Shown: positions 37,329 through 49,700 of the stretch, in pieces
Numbering within the stretch: the first letter of the stretch is position 1
Layout of the letters: every line of letters begins with the position of its first letter
NCBI GenBank assembly: GCA_028023455.1
Contig: JAQFVV010000232.1
Location: 744,001-808,000 of the forward strand
Source: Epiperipatus broadwayi
Taxonomy: Eukaryota; Onychophora; Udeonychophora; Euonychophora; Peripatidae
Length of the DNA stretch: 64,000 nucleotides
Reading direction: 5' to 3'
Notes under the pieces: generated by a model
The model's database searches: none
Told to the model about the DNA's origin: nothing
What the model saw: only the letters and a program-made list of their open reading frames with translations
Made by a program: the position numbers and the translations under genes

Positions 37329-37396
37329 ATTCTGATCACAGAGGGCGCCGCCAGATCACTACGTATCTGGAAAAATGTATTTACTGTGATCAGAAT
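37329..37396. repeat. Compound hairpin
   Basis: Arms ATTCTGATCACAG (37329-37341) and CTGTGATCAGAAT (37384-37396) are perfect inverted complements. A second stem CCAGAT/ATCTGG lies inside at about 37351-37370. It sits in the most GC-rich patch of the neighbourhood and could be a structured site of the element or a tiny MITE. Confidence 0.7.
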
Positions 37397-37597
37397 GGAT
37401 GATGATGGTTTGCGCCGACTAAACTCGGGGAGAAACGAGATCTTAAAAATGTTTAGACAATTGAGAAACAAAAGCACTAAGACAAACGTCAGCCAAATTA
37501 AGTTTAAACAACTTTAAAAATTTTATTAAGAGAACCCTTATAAGAAAAGTTTCTAATTTATCCAATAGGATTAGCTCAGGCATGTAAGAAAGACTAA

Positions 37598-37834
37598 ACT
37601 CAATGCTCTGGCAGACCTACTGATCTTCTAATAACGAATTATAACAGGGAGGAAGCAAATTTCATTCAGCAGAGGATTCACCCAAACATCGGTCTTCCCA
37701 TTCAGATATTTAAACAATACGTTCTTGAAATAAATCAACAAAACCAGCGCCAGCGAGCTTTTCGAGGCCCGAAAAATGTGTCTGGACTACGAATGTCATA
37801 TGCCGGTAGAAGCTGCACCTATTATTTTGTTTAA
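37598..37834 (+). pseudogene. Unrecognised 78-codon open frame without early ATG
   Basis: An open frame runs from after the TAA at 37595 to the stop at 37832. Its composition (ITNYNREEANFIQQRIHPN, GPKNVSGLRMSYAGRS) is balanced and protein-like rather than A/T noise, and it lacks an upstream start. It may continue an upstream frame read from ATG 37395 (LRRLNSGRNEILK). I do not recognise the family. It is the best coding fragment inside the inverted-repeat element. Confidence 0.4.
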
Positions 37835-39739
37835 AATAAAGATGATTGATTTACCTCAAGAACAACCAAAAAATATGAGTTAAAATGAAAGGAAAACAAA
37901 CAATTAAAACTGGCGAATCCCCAACCAAGCGATAGGCAAAAACTGCTCTAAGTATCATAATTAAAGGTCTCAATAGGAGACAAGTAAAACATTAGAAAAC
38001 CAGTTACATCTGCCCCAGCATTTAAAGAAAATGGATTACAAATAATTATAATTAAGAAATAAATTTAGGAAACAAGTTCTGAGTACATGCTTGGATAAAT
38101 TTAAAACCATACAAACTAAATCTATCGGAGAGTGCACATGAGTACGAAAATATTAAAGCTTTAAACACTTTAGCAGCGAAAGTCTCTCTCACCTGTAATT
38201 TACAAAGGGATAAATATTATTTTCCTGTTGGCGACTTATAAAATTACAAAGAAAAAACAATTCTAGTTTCCGCTTTTAGAGATATAAGAAATGAAATGAA
38301 ATCCCTACCTGTGGAAAACTAGGACACTAAAGTCACCAGCCAAAAGATTTTTTGGTGGTTTGCAAAAGCGCAATCACAGTATTTTAAATTAATTATTGGC
38401 TACTAAAATAATTACAGGTAACCATTTAAAATATACACGACTGCTAAAGCATTTATAAAAGTTAGACATAAAAAAAAACTCACTCGTCACTCTCCAATAA
38501 ACAAAAATTGAAGGCAATTTTGGAATCTTAAAACTAAGATTCCAAGACACACTACAAAATATGAGGCTAAATATGGCTTATGAATACAGATTTATAATTA
38601 GATTCAGCAATTTAATTAAAAGAAATTTACCCTGGAAAGAATCAAAAAATTTTACCTTACGGTAAAGCACAGTTCGCGTAGAGTGCGCATGTTTATTTTA
38701 GTCCATTTTCAGGTCCTTTGACAGTGGGGTCTTTTTCATTTTAGGTGTTCATGGCAGGGTTGAAGGAGAGTTGGCAGGCGTGGGTCTATCTTTTGAGTTA
38801 AACTATCACGACATATTGTTGGTTATAAAACGTATAGCAGTATATTTTGGCATCCCGGAGAAAGAAAAATTGTTTTAGTAACTGCAAATTTTGCTTTTAA
38901 AGATTAAATGTCCAAGCTGCTAATGGTACAAACGTTGAAGAGGTTAATCCGAATGAATATTGGAAATAAGAAGCTGAACAAATCACTTGACGGAGTGTTG
39001 ACTTACTCAATCTCTAGGATGAAATTTTTGGTGTTATTTATACCTCCACTCAATTTCCTGCGAAAACCTTTCCTGTTGTCCAATTCTATGCCTAAGGCAG
39101 GGCAAATCTTAATCTCCCGCTCAGTCTAATTTAAGAATTCTACCCAGGGATTATTGAAACAAAAATTACATAAAATCAAATCTCCGCTTTTAGAAGGAGT
39201 TTACAATGATTAAAATAAAAGCAATAGGAATGTAATTAGCTAGCCAGCTTGTTTTTAATCTAATTGATTTTTAAAAAAAAGTAAAAACAAGCAGTGTAAG
39301 AAAATTTTTAAAAACATTAAAATGATCTATTTTAAATATAAACGAGTAGGTGTTTTAATACGCGTATTCTTTTTAAATAATAAAAAATTTTAACATTAGA
39401 TAAGATTTAACAAAAATTAAGTTTTTAGTTTTGGCAGTGAAATCCTTGAATCGGACATCAATCCGGTTCAGTATATTGATGTGCATTGGGTGAAAAAGAA
39501 CGCCATCAAATGGTAGGTTCAGTATTCATACTATTACCCTCTGTAGTTCTTGTATCTTTTTCAATCATTAATTGCAAGTGATTAAAATGTAAAGTTTGAT
39601 ATCTAGTGAAATATTTAATATTGAGTACTGTACAAATAAGTTTTTGGTCAAGAATCTGCGGCCAAAAAAAGTTTGAAAACTCTTGGTTTTGAATAATCAA
39701 GATGGTCAATAGTAAGTTGATAATGAGATACTGATTATT

Positions 39740-40463
39740 CCAGTGGGTGTTGCTCTGTAAAACTGCTGAAAACAAAGTTAAGTCATGGAGCATTGTAATT
39801 CCATCTTGCATAAGAGGCAAATTGATCTATTATATTCACTGTCTATATGGTCATTATGGACTCAGGAAAGTGCAGTAAATTCTGCGCACACTATTCTATT
39901 GGCCTGGTGTGTGTACACTTCCATACTAAATAGACTTAGATACTGAAGTTTGCTTAAAATCTATGCAAATTGTTCATATGCTGGTGTACTTCAACCCATA
40001 ATACCAAAGAATCTAAATGACTTCTTAGCAATAGTCTTCTGTGGTCCATTGCTACCTTTTAGGAAGCATAAATTTCCTTTGGTAGCATATGATGTATTCT
40101 CCAGGTTTGTTAATGCCTATACTGCGATTAAAGCTGATTGTAAGAGTTATCAAGAATTTACATGAATCTTAATTTAGAGTTGTTGGAAAGCTTACGGCTA
40201 TTCTAACTGATCACTATACATCATTCTTGTCCAAGGAATGGAAAAGCTGAGTAAAAGGTCACTATCCAGCAAGTTCGGTACTCCATTAAAAACCCACACT
40301 AACTTGTGTGAAAGAGTTATGCGTGAGTAGGGCAGGCTATTTAGTGTATTATTTAGAAGATAATCACCAGGGTTGGGTAAACAACTTGAAGGAAGTGATA
40401 TATCACATCATCACACAAAATGAATCGACTAGGTTTATCCCAGTTCGTCTTCATTATGGATAT
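39740..40463 (+). pseudogene. Gypsy integrase, N-terminal and core part
   Basis: Broken frames give IVIPSCIRGKLIYYIH, then GHYGLRK and FYWPGV (the H-H half of the integrase zinc finger). CLKS follows, where C-x2-C is usual. The stretch 39950-40165 is open and contains FLAIVFCGPLLPF, where the first catalytic Asp of the core (iDfcGPL in family members) is Val, followed by VAYDVFSRFVNAY. ILTDHYTSFLSKEW supplies the second Asp and NGKAE the catalytic Glu. TRFIPVRLHYGY ends abruptly at an ATAT where an insertion begins. It would have inserted element cDNA into the genome. Stops and the lost Asp show it is dead. The - strand 104-codon frame at 39506-39820 is a shadow. Confidence 0.8.
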
Positions 40464-43030
40464 TGTAACGGTCAGAAAATGTGACTCGTAAACATAGTGC
40501 AGAATTCGACCACCATACAGAACAGCAGCACCATCGATTAGCTAAGCCACCCGTGGTACTGAGTTCGAACATAGTTTATCGGTTCCACAATACAATCCAC
40601 GAAACAACGCATCTGATGTGACATTAGTAAATATTTCCTTAGGCACGGTGGTCAGGGATATGCAAGAGATTCATGATTTTATTCTCGAGTTAGCCAATAA
40701 TCAAACTAATATTAATTAAACATTCATATTTACATAATCGAGGAAATATTATATAGAATGGGTATCGAATAAATGAAACGTAACTGCAGACATATAGTTT
40801 GAAATTATTTATTAATACATTTTAATAAAACATTGACTAATAATATTTTAGGGATTGAAAGCTTCAGTAGCGGAATTTGCGACATGATTATCTTTTAAAG
40901 AGTACATTTATTTATTTAGACATTATTTTATATTGAGGATTTCAGTAGCGGTATTTCCGATACTGTAATGTTTACAAAAGGAATACATTTATTTGAAAGC
41001 ATAATCTAGCTACCTAAAATTCTCGAGTAAGTATTTCTAATGCATGCCTGGAGGGATTTATACCTTTGCAATGCAAGAGTCTAAAGTATGGGTTTAAGAG
41101 TGGCGGCGGACATATATTTATTTAATTAAACTATTTATTTTATGACTAAGGGCAAACATTTATTTGAGAGTGAATTATGAAGATAATGCAGAGGCGGAGT
41201 TATATATAGAATAATAGAATTGAGCAAAGGAACACGTGGTACGCTTTAGAAAGGCGATATGGAATGGCAGTATATTGAAACTGCAATGCCGCGAATGAGT
41301 TTATAAAACTGTCGGGCTGGTCTCTGCTGCGGCCCGACAAAGTAAGGTGTCACATAAGCATAACCAGGGACAAGCGGTATGTGTCGCAATTTGCCAGCTG
41401 GCTGCATGACAGGTCAAATCCTACGGGAGCATTTATTATGTCCGCTTGTGTAGGACGACGGGGGTTAATTTCAACCCTGAAGAATCCGGAATATTTACGG
41501 CGGAATAGATCATCGCGTCTCTAAAACGTAACGTATACTGTATAAACAATTATGATGAGATTTCAACAGATTTCTAATTCGGTCCTACATTATCAACATT
41601 TATTAAAGAACGTTGGCGACTCTCAAAGAAATGTAATTTTCTGGAATTATTCATGATGATTTAGTAAATACAAAACATATATATAAATTGGGAATTATTA
41701 TAACTAATACGCCAGCCATTTGCGAAGTTGTAGACACCTGCATTACAATAAATGAAGCATTGAATGCGTGTCGATTTATATGAAAGTTAAGTTATTAAAG
41801 AAAGTAAATATTAATGAAAATTTGACACGCATTCATTGTTTTAAGCGATCATAGATTTAAACTTTGAAAATTGAAATAATTATGAGCATGCAATAATTAA
41901 ATAATAACTATAGATAGAAATGTAGATTATAGAAATACGCACTCAAGATAGAATGAGGTAAGCTAGATTAGTAGAGAAATTTACACATTAAGTTAATTAT
42001 TCAGTTTTAGCTATACATATGGTAGTTTTTACATTTTATAATTTAGATAAGTATTATGAAGAAGAGCTATAGCATATTATTAGAGTACTCTAGAGTTTGA
42101 ACACAGACAGGTACCTGTTTTATAAGAAGTTTTCTGATTCCATTAGTTTAGCAGCAAAAAGTTCACGAGTGGCAATTCTTTCTTGTATTTAGATATTTCA
42201 TTTAATTTCACAGCAGCAGCAGCTTTTTCATTTATTTCAGGCAGCAGATCTTCATGGTGAATTTATGACGGGCAATGGAAAGTTCAGCATCCGATAGGCC
42301 ATCTCCCGATGGAGAATAATCTAGGTGCTTTACTCGGTCATACCTTGGCAGGAACAAATTATTTTTATATTTTGGAGACTCTCAGTGATCGAGAGCAAAG
42401 CTAAAGTTTAAGTGAATGTCTCCAGCAAGTCTAAGATGGCCTCTTTTCTTATCTTGATCTTTCACATTTTTGTTAAGATATTTTTAGGTTCTACTTAATC
42501 TGCCCTGAGGATAATCAATGCATTTAGTTGGTTTTTAATTAAAGAAAGCTGCCGTTCTATTGTTTACATTTTACATTTACTAATTACATTTTTGGGGAAT
42601 TTTTCTTTAATTAATCTATTATCTATCACTGACCGATGCTTTTAAATTTCAAAAACAAAAAGGGAACATAAGATTATTTTAACTTTTAATTAAATATTAC
42701 ATCAGATATTTTTAGAATTATTATTAAACGAAATTTAAACAAAGCAATAAATACGAACTTTATAATCCAAAATAAATGATTAAAATTATACAAAATTATA
42801 TAACTAAAAGAAATCTAAATTATATTATTTTATCCCTATTTATTGCGTTTAATTTGAGATCGAAATGTGTGCGTGTTTATGCTGAATTCTACATATATTT
42901 ATACATTTTTAATATTGTTACACACACAATTCGATATCAAAAAGTTTAAATTTGGGCGGGATAGACCGGTCAGTGAGAGACGACAGAAAAAGGTGAAACT
43001 TAAGATTCGAATACGAATCTTGCTGTTTCA
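40464..43030 (+). mobile_element. 2.57 kb TG...CA insertion inside integrase
   Basis: Starts TGTAACGGTCAGAAAATG and ends CTTGCTGTTTCA. It is flanked by ATAT on both sides (40460-40463 and 43031-43034). The integrase frame breaks at LHYGY before it and resumes at REPILVKA after it, which independently fixes both borders. The start resembles LTR-B (TGTAAC) but the body is different. It is either a very long solo LTR or a degenerate small element. It contains GC-richer patches (about 40480-40570, 41320-41480) and no recognised protein. Confidence 0.85.
40855..41005 (+). repeat. Two-copy ~75-bp tandem repeat in the insertion
   Basis: TTCAGTAGCGGAATTTGCGA (about 40863) and TTCAGTAGCGGTATTTCCGA (about 40940) head two units that both run on to AATACATTTATTT-like words. 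A weaker third unit follows near 41140. Confidence 0.65.
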
Positions 43031-43400
43031 ATATAGGGAGCCTATATTAGTAAAGGCGACATTACTTGTTATATCTGAGAAAACAACTGACCATGGAGGA
43101 AATATAAAAGCTCAAAAATATTTAATGATGGGGCAGAATAAAACCGCCAAGGTTTCTAACAGCCCCTCAATGTTCAAAACTGGTGGTCATGTTCTTATGA
43201 AGACTTTCCAAGTTAGTGATCTGCACAAGTATAGGTTTAAAAAAATTTTAAACATATACAAGAAACTGTTTTAAATAAAGAAGAAAATGGGGAGAATGAT
43301 TTTCTCATAACCATTTCAGAAGGTGAAATTGGCACCTTTAATGTCCATAGCCTTAAATTTATGGCACCCCTTCAAAATTATGATATCGATATGGCGTAAT
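43031..43400 (+). pseudogene. Gypsy integrase C-terminal part
   Basis: The open frame 42867-43274 crosses the insertion border. Only its part after 43031 is integrase: REPILVKATLLV (the G-R-x-P-x-L-P-V position of gypsy integrases), KYLMMGQNKTA, then FKTGGHVLMKTFQVSDLHKYR, matching the f..GdlVlvk block near the integrase end. A second frame to about 43390 (GEIGTFNVHSLKFMAPL) fits the following interaction-proof tail. The 5' ~165 bp of that ORF belongs to the inserted element, so the 135-codon frame is a chimera. Confidence 0.7.
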
Positions 43401-43752
43401 GTCAAATTAATGACCATGATAAATCTATGGAATGTCTGTTGATAAATAAATTTCATCATCGTAAGGAATAAGATAATGAGAGGCCAAGGTCAGGTAGGAA
43501 CCTTGAAAATATGACAAGACAAACATTTATCATTTGATTGATAGATTTTTAAAATATATTAAGAGCCTTTATTAGAACGTGCAGTGATACATTTCATATT
43601 GTGGCACCTCATGTGCTAATATAATCATTGATAAGAAACAATGATAATGGTAGGAACATATTTAGAATTTACTTATTAAGTACAAAGTATTTATAAATTA
43701 AGTTTGACATGTTAAATTTTTAAAAAAAAATTTTTTTTAGTGAGGCGCTTTC

Positions 43753-44925
43753 TGCCATTAATGTGTATATCACACCTTTGTAGTCAAAATATACATTATA
43801 AAAAAAAATTATTCACTTAAGATTTTGAAATGACTGATCAAGATCTTGACAACCTCCATGTAATTCACTCTCCACGTTGTTTGACCTACGTCTTACTATA
43901 CGCAGTAAGAGCGCATTTCGATAGCTATAAAATTATAAATACAAAATATTAACGATTCGCATTTTCTAAAAGAAAATGTAATATCTGTTTAAATAAGATC
44001 ATTTTAAGAGACCATAACAGAAGCCAAAACATTTTAAACTTTAAATTAAAAGTAGCAATTTAAAGTTATCACCTAAAACATTCACTATAACAAATTGATA
44101 TTGTACATCTAAATGTATAAATGTAACCATGACTGCCTGTAAATAATATTTTTAAAAATTTTTAACGTAACAGCACTCATTTATTAAATTCCCTCCTACA
44201 ACAATAAATCTCATGATAAAAAATTAAACAAAGAATCGTGAGCTGAGAGATATCACCCTGGCAACAAAACCGCTTCAGAAACAACTAGAATTCATTGAAA
44301 AGAATTTTTTTTCTGTTGTTTTTTTATATAAAACATATGTATAAAAACATTTCTACCTCCAAAGGAAATTTCATAAAGCAAAATTGTTATATAACAGCGA
44401 AAGCTAAAAGATGTATTTATTTAAAATGTACAAATGTAAGAGAAGCTTAGAGATGAAGTGCTGGAAGGATAACTCGTGTCTACCTCTAACAATGAAGTCT
44501 AAATGTAAATGAAGACTTAATAACACCTGGACTACATTTACTTCGTGCTGAAAAGGATTTCATTCCACCTTCATGAAATGCTCAAGTACACATAGTCATT
44601 ATTGACTGTTAAAACTCCGAATATGGAATGATGACGAAATTAACCTGAAAACAACAATAAGATCATCTATAAACAAATGGAGAATAATTTATGGCAAACG
44701 GAAATTTAAACATCAAATAATAATTGCTCAAATAAGTAGTACTAGATTCGAAAAGATGTACACAATTGGATTATATATACACTAATAAAATTTAAGTAAA
44801 TTTATTTGATGTTCGTGCTGGCATTGATGCTTTAGGATTATCTCATACTGCAATAGAATATAAAAATTATTAACTTAGGAATACACGTGACCACGAAAGC
44901 AAATAAATCTTTTTGAAGAAGACAT
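43753..44925 (+). repeat. Dispersed 1.15 kb repeat, copy 2
   Basis: Same orientation as 10268-11410. It begins ~350 bp after the integrase tail, so it could be 3' sequence of the gypsy element, with copy 1 marking another, internally lost insertion. No termini are visible. Confidence 0.8.
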
Positions 44926-44956
44926 TGAATAATCAAATAGTTCATACATTTATAGC

Positions 44957-45254
44957 TTTTTAATCAACTTATTTAGATTTCTTATACTTCAAACTTGAAT
45001 AAGTCATAAATTATATGAACTTCTTGTATCGGATAAATGATAATAATTGTAGATTTCCTTCAATTCCCAAATGTGTTATTTGTCTAATGCCATAGGTGAT
45101 TCCTTGCATTACATTGACACAACTCTTTATCACTTAATATCCAACCAGGATTATTTATGAAGTATCTAAATATATTGTTTTGTTATTACTAATTAAAGAA
45201 ATTATTTTTATTCCTTTTGTTAAATAAGGTATCTGGATAAACAATGATTTGTAG
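44957..45254 (+). repeat. Dispersed ~300-bp repeat, copy 2
   Basis: Matches 24850-25158 and abuts the end of the 1.15 kb repeat. Confidence 0.75.
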
Positions 45255-46779
45255 ATTTTCGTAATAAATGTTAAATTGTTTTATTAAACGAGGCGTATGT
45301 ATTTTATTGATAATAGTCTTTATTCGTTGTGATCATTCATCATCAATGGTTGATATTGATTATTTAAGATTCAATTAGATATACTAAAATTAAGCAATAG
45401 TTATGAATTTCTTTATAAAAATTAGGTTTATAATTAGGCTTAGTCCTAAAGCTATGGCTGGAACTATTGTCATTATCGTCATCATCACGTTTTAATTAAT
45501 AAGCTGTTTAAAGGCTAGAAATAAATATTGATTTCTTATTATAATAACCACCATTCCATCATCTATATCATGCAAGGATGAGTGAATTGCCATCCAAAAT
45601 TAATAGTATGATCTGAGCTAGTAAAACTTATAAAAAATATTGAAACACATTTATTATGTTAGGATCTAGGAAATGATTTATGTCTAATGAATTTTATATA
45701 CTCCACTTTAGTTTAAAGATGTTTTATGTATACCTAAATTTATTGCATACAGTGATATGGGTCTAAAAGCAAAATCGTCCATTTTTATTAGAAATAAAGT
45801 ACCAAAAAGGGATTCAAACCCGATACATGTGAAAAAGTTAAATATAACTTTGTCTAGGTCCAGCTAACCTAGTGGCGACCTGATAGACCATATTCACTTG
45901 TTGTTCACGTAGATATGCACTTGAGATCCACAACCAAGAGATAAGAGTAAGTAAAATCTATAGTTGGATATATTGAGAGATATTTGATTGAGTTACCAGT
46001 GTACTCACTCACTTGATTTCCATATACCTGAGTTATAATAGTTTGTTCTGAATAATAATTGCTTATAGTTTGATCTACTTGTTTATTGATGATACAATGC
46101 CTGCCTAACCAGGATTTGAGATAGGCCAGACACCTTAAATGACTAGTCTCCAGGCATTATCGTTTCTCATTATTGATATTGTGATATCTGGAGAACTCTA
46201 ACTATAGAAATATGTTTCATTTAATCCAATGACCCTTAATATGATTGATAACTCAGTCTGATCTTTTGTTTAATAGCCACTACTCAGGTTAAAGAACTCT
46301 TTTCTTTTTGATATAAAATAAAAACTACAATTAACTACAATTCTTTTTTGTTTATTAAGTTATAATATTTGAATTTTGGATATTTTAATATATTTGGATC
46401 TTTTGAAACCGTTATTATGTTACAATATATATATAAAACAAATGACAACATTTTATCATTCTACTTTGAAAACAAAAAGCGACCAAACTCTAGTGTCAAA
46501 TTATCTTATCTAGATGTGTTGCCATTATACTACTACAAAAATCAAAATTTTTAATAGTAATAACATTTAATAATATTTTTAAAACAACTTAAATCACACA
46601 CCTATATATATATATATAAAACTAAATGTACATATATGTTTTTCATGGATTATAATAATATAAAGTGAACCAAACACTAATACAAAATTTATGTTACCTG
46701 TAATTTTTTTAATGCGTACGTCTTTAGTTAGATAGCCATAGAAATATTCTAGTCCACAGCTAATACTGATGCTTCATTA
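45255..46779. other. Non-coding stretch
   Basis: No exon or transposon protein was recognised. The 61-codon frame at 46369-46554 is A/T-rich and unsupported. A (TA)n run lies near 46605. Confidence 0.4.
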
Positions 46780-47290
46780 GGGTTTCGTTCTTTATATTTT
46801 TATTGACGTTTTACCCGGGGCATCCATTATAGCAGCAGACATTTGTCAGATTTTTCTGGCACTCTACATTTGAACTATAGTACACATGTTAAGTTTTTCT
46901 TGTAGCAGCTTACAATCCACGTGCAGAGTTTTCATGGGTACAAGAGAGAGAACAAAAGACAATCTCAATTTATACCCATCTTGTTGGCCATCTTACATTC
47001 CAATCCCTTTTTTTTTTTTGCTATCTTATGTTTTTAAATGAATTTTTTAATTAAGTTATTGCTATCTAATTGGCAATCTTTTCTCTAATGAGTTCTGTGA
47101 TTCCAAAATTTCTCTTTGTTATCTCCAATTTAAAACTTGTATCTTTATTTTATAAAAAATTTTGAATGTATTATATTGTTATTAACCTACATTTACTGTG
47201 GTTGTACTCAGGGTCTTTTGTTAAACCACAGTGAATGGTGAAGCAAGAGATATATATTTAATATGTATATATGTGTAGCTTCATTACTAA
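46780..47290 (+). mobile_element. LTR-like sequence, family C, copy 2
   Basis: Shares the AGAGAACAAAAGA core with nearby TTTATACCC, and the TTTACTGTGGTT ... GTGAATGGTGAAGC end, with 19380-21150. At 47191-47235 the arms ATTTACTGTGGTT and AACCACAGTGAAT form a hairpin. Borders are uncertain. Confidence 0.4.
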
Positions 47291-49700
47291 TTAATGTTTT
47301 TTTATATATATTTATACTTAATCCTTGCTTAGAAGACCTCTATAATCCTATCAAATCTGTAAATGCTCACATCTGTCTCATACTTTAAAGCCTATATTTT
47401 ATTTTAGTGCGGTAGAATTTTATTATTATAATTATTTGCTGTTTACTTTTAAAATAAATATGTAATTTATATGCCAAATCAACTCAACTCCGCAAGCCTA
47501 TATTTTATATTAATCTTTTAAATCCCAAGCGCTTCAGGGATATTTTAATTGCTCCAAATTATTTGTTTTAACGCCCTTGCTCGCTGGGTTGGGAACTAAT
47601 TAAATCATATCATTTCTAGGCAGATTATTATTATAATACTGCCATATGTATATTTATTGAGTATAAATTTAATGTTATTTAAGAATGCCGTTACTTAAAC
47701 TTCAGTTAAGATATTTTAAATAATAATGGCCGTCACTCTTCTTAAATATAATAATCATTTATGTGTAGCACCTAGAGCGTGATAGTGTTAAATAATGCTT
47801 ATTGATTCCAAATGCATGTGGGACCCGTTTAATGAAGGGAAATGTAATCGTGTGTTTTTAAGACATTCATATAGTTTTATATTTGAGTTATTTAATTTAC
47901 TTTAGTATACAAGTCGTGCTGTTACACCCGATTCACATTTTATATTTAGGCCATTAATCATTTTGACATCATTAAAGATGTATCGTAGTTTCTTGGCGTT
48001 TCCAGCATAAGTCAGCTATCATCGTTATTTATTTGCGTAATCATATTTGAGGATCGTCAGGAACTGCAATTCCTTCATTTATCTATGTTTTAGCTGGCAA
48101 TGTAAGTGCCTTAGGATACCTTTGGAAAAAGTAGCAGAAGCTCTGAATGGGATAACCCTGGGACAGCTAACTCATCGAATCTCCCTACCTTTCTCTCCTC
48201 CAGGTATAGCTCTGCCTAAAGAGCAGACATATCCTCTTTTTTCACATAAATGATGAAGCGTCTCCTCGGCCGAAAACGGTCCGAACTCTTATTTGCTGCC
48301 TCATGCTCACACCGCCTGTTATTATAGTGGTTTAGACTTATGTCTAAAACTAATCTGTAAGCAATAACGCTGGGATAGTTATTTATTAGCGTATTTATAT
48401 TTGGAATATCACGAACAGCTTACATTAAGCTATTTCCCTTAGACGAGCAACTCCCATGTGCGTAAATGAATTCTTATTTTATTGTATAATTCTAGAATTA
48501 AAATATAACATTATATTGAATATGAAAATATTCGCGTATTCAAATCATTGTTTTAAATCTTTGTTGTTCAATATTTAATAAATGTAATGGATGTCAGAGA
48601 CCAATTTATCTGGCATTGCGGTTATATACATTTAGATTTCTTGTGTGATGGAAGTAGCATCGATCATAGTTTCTTTAAATACATGATATTAATTTATTCA
48701 GACATTAAAGTGTCTCTCATTGTAAATTCATTTGTGAAGGTCATTATTTAATCATATAGCATTTTTCTTAAACCCATTATGTAAACTTTTAACTAAACCT
48801 TGGCATATAAACAAACCATACTTTATGTATATATATATTAGCGTGACATCCCATTATGATCACTGATGTAAGCATAAGGAAACTGTTCTAGCATGAACTC
48901 TTTATAAATAATGTTCTTTTAGAATAATTTTTTAATATAATATTAAATTAAAAGTATATTTTAATCCTATCCAGAGTTTGAATCTTTGTTTTTGTTAATT
49001 ATTAAATTAAAATGTTTTTTATATATTAATATAATTATGTATTATTTTAAATCTATCTTATTCAGGGATTCATCCTCGACTGTCCTAATTCGAGTCTCAT
49101 GTCTCTTCTCCACTGTGCATGCAGGCTGGGAAGTAAATATAATTGTTCTGTGTCTGTGGAAGTGTTGTTTTATAGCACACATTCATTCAGTACAATATGT
49201 TGTTAACATTCTATTATAAGCATATAAGAATAGTAATAATAAAAGTTGTTTTACCACGTATAAATATATTTTTTTATATTATATTTCAGTACATACTGTA
49301 CCGTCTACAAATAGATGGTCCAAATATATTGACATTCGAGAATATTTAAGAGCTAAAAAAAAAAAGTAAATTTAAAGATCTTTTAAATTAACACATTTTA
49401 TTTTTATTTTTTTTTAGTTTGTGTAATTTATTTAAGTTTTTAAACGTAAATGAAAGTTGGTTTTTGTTGTTTCAAATTATTTATCTGTAATTTAATTAAA
49501 GTTAAAAATTGGAAAGAATAAAAAAAGAAAGGCATGCAGATTACTAATCCAGATAAACAAAAAGAATTCCAAAAGTACAAAGATTACAATCAAGAACACC
49601 TTTAGGATATTGAGTAAAGATGACAGAAATAATTTACTAAAAAAAGAACTTTGTACCAGAAAAAGAAAATAAATGGATAAGATTATAAACCTAAGCGTCA
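47291..49700. other. Non-coding stretch
   Basis: The 68-codon frame at 48047-48253 has mixed composition but no recognisable domain and no conserved splice context I can support. The frame at 48986-49219 is unsupported. I looked for the upstream Cul1 exon and did not find it. Confidence 0.4.

Larger units (their letters stand above)
35941..39540. mobile_element. Unidentified ~3.6 kb element with ~70-bp inverted repeats
   Basis: Left end GGTTAATAGTATGAATACTG (35941) and inverted right end GGGTAATAGTATGAATACTG (39540) match with continued similarity inward (CATCAAGYGGTAGG, GTATATTGATGTG). Between them lie decayed coding-looking stretches on the + strand (about 36110-36600, 37395-37834, 38130-38340, 38908-39129) and frames on the - strand (36341-36538, 35988-36221) that I cannot assign. 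Size, inverted repeats and multiple frames would be compatible with a deleted large DNA transposon such as a Polinton/Maverick relic, but no polymerase B, integrase or capsid motif was recognised. No target duplication is visible. Confidence 0.5.

Noticed and set aside
39506-39820. 104-codon minus-strand frame
   Set aside because: It is antisense to the integrase N-terminal region, whose conserved blocks (CIRGKLIYYIH, GHYGLRK) are on the plus strand; its 3' end also runs across the inverted repeat at 39540.
45820-45945. Possible tRNA-derived SINE on the minus strand
   Set aside because: GGGTTTGAATCCC looks like a B box and TAGGTTAGCTGG loosely like an A box, but no cloverleaf pairing, no tail and no second copy were found.
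48047-48253. 68-codon frame near a T-rich tract as an upstream Cul1 exon
   Set aside because: Its residues do not match the Cullin-1 N-terminus and it lacks a convincing splice pair.
49261-49370. Candidate exon between ATTTCAG and AAAAAAAGTAAAT
   Set aside because: The open frame contains a stop and has no similarity to Cullin-1 or another known protein.
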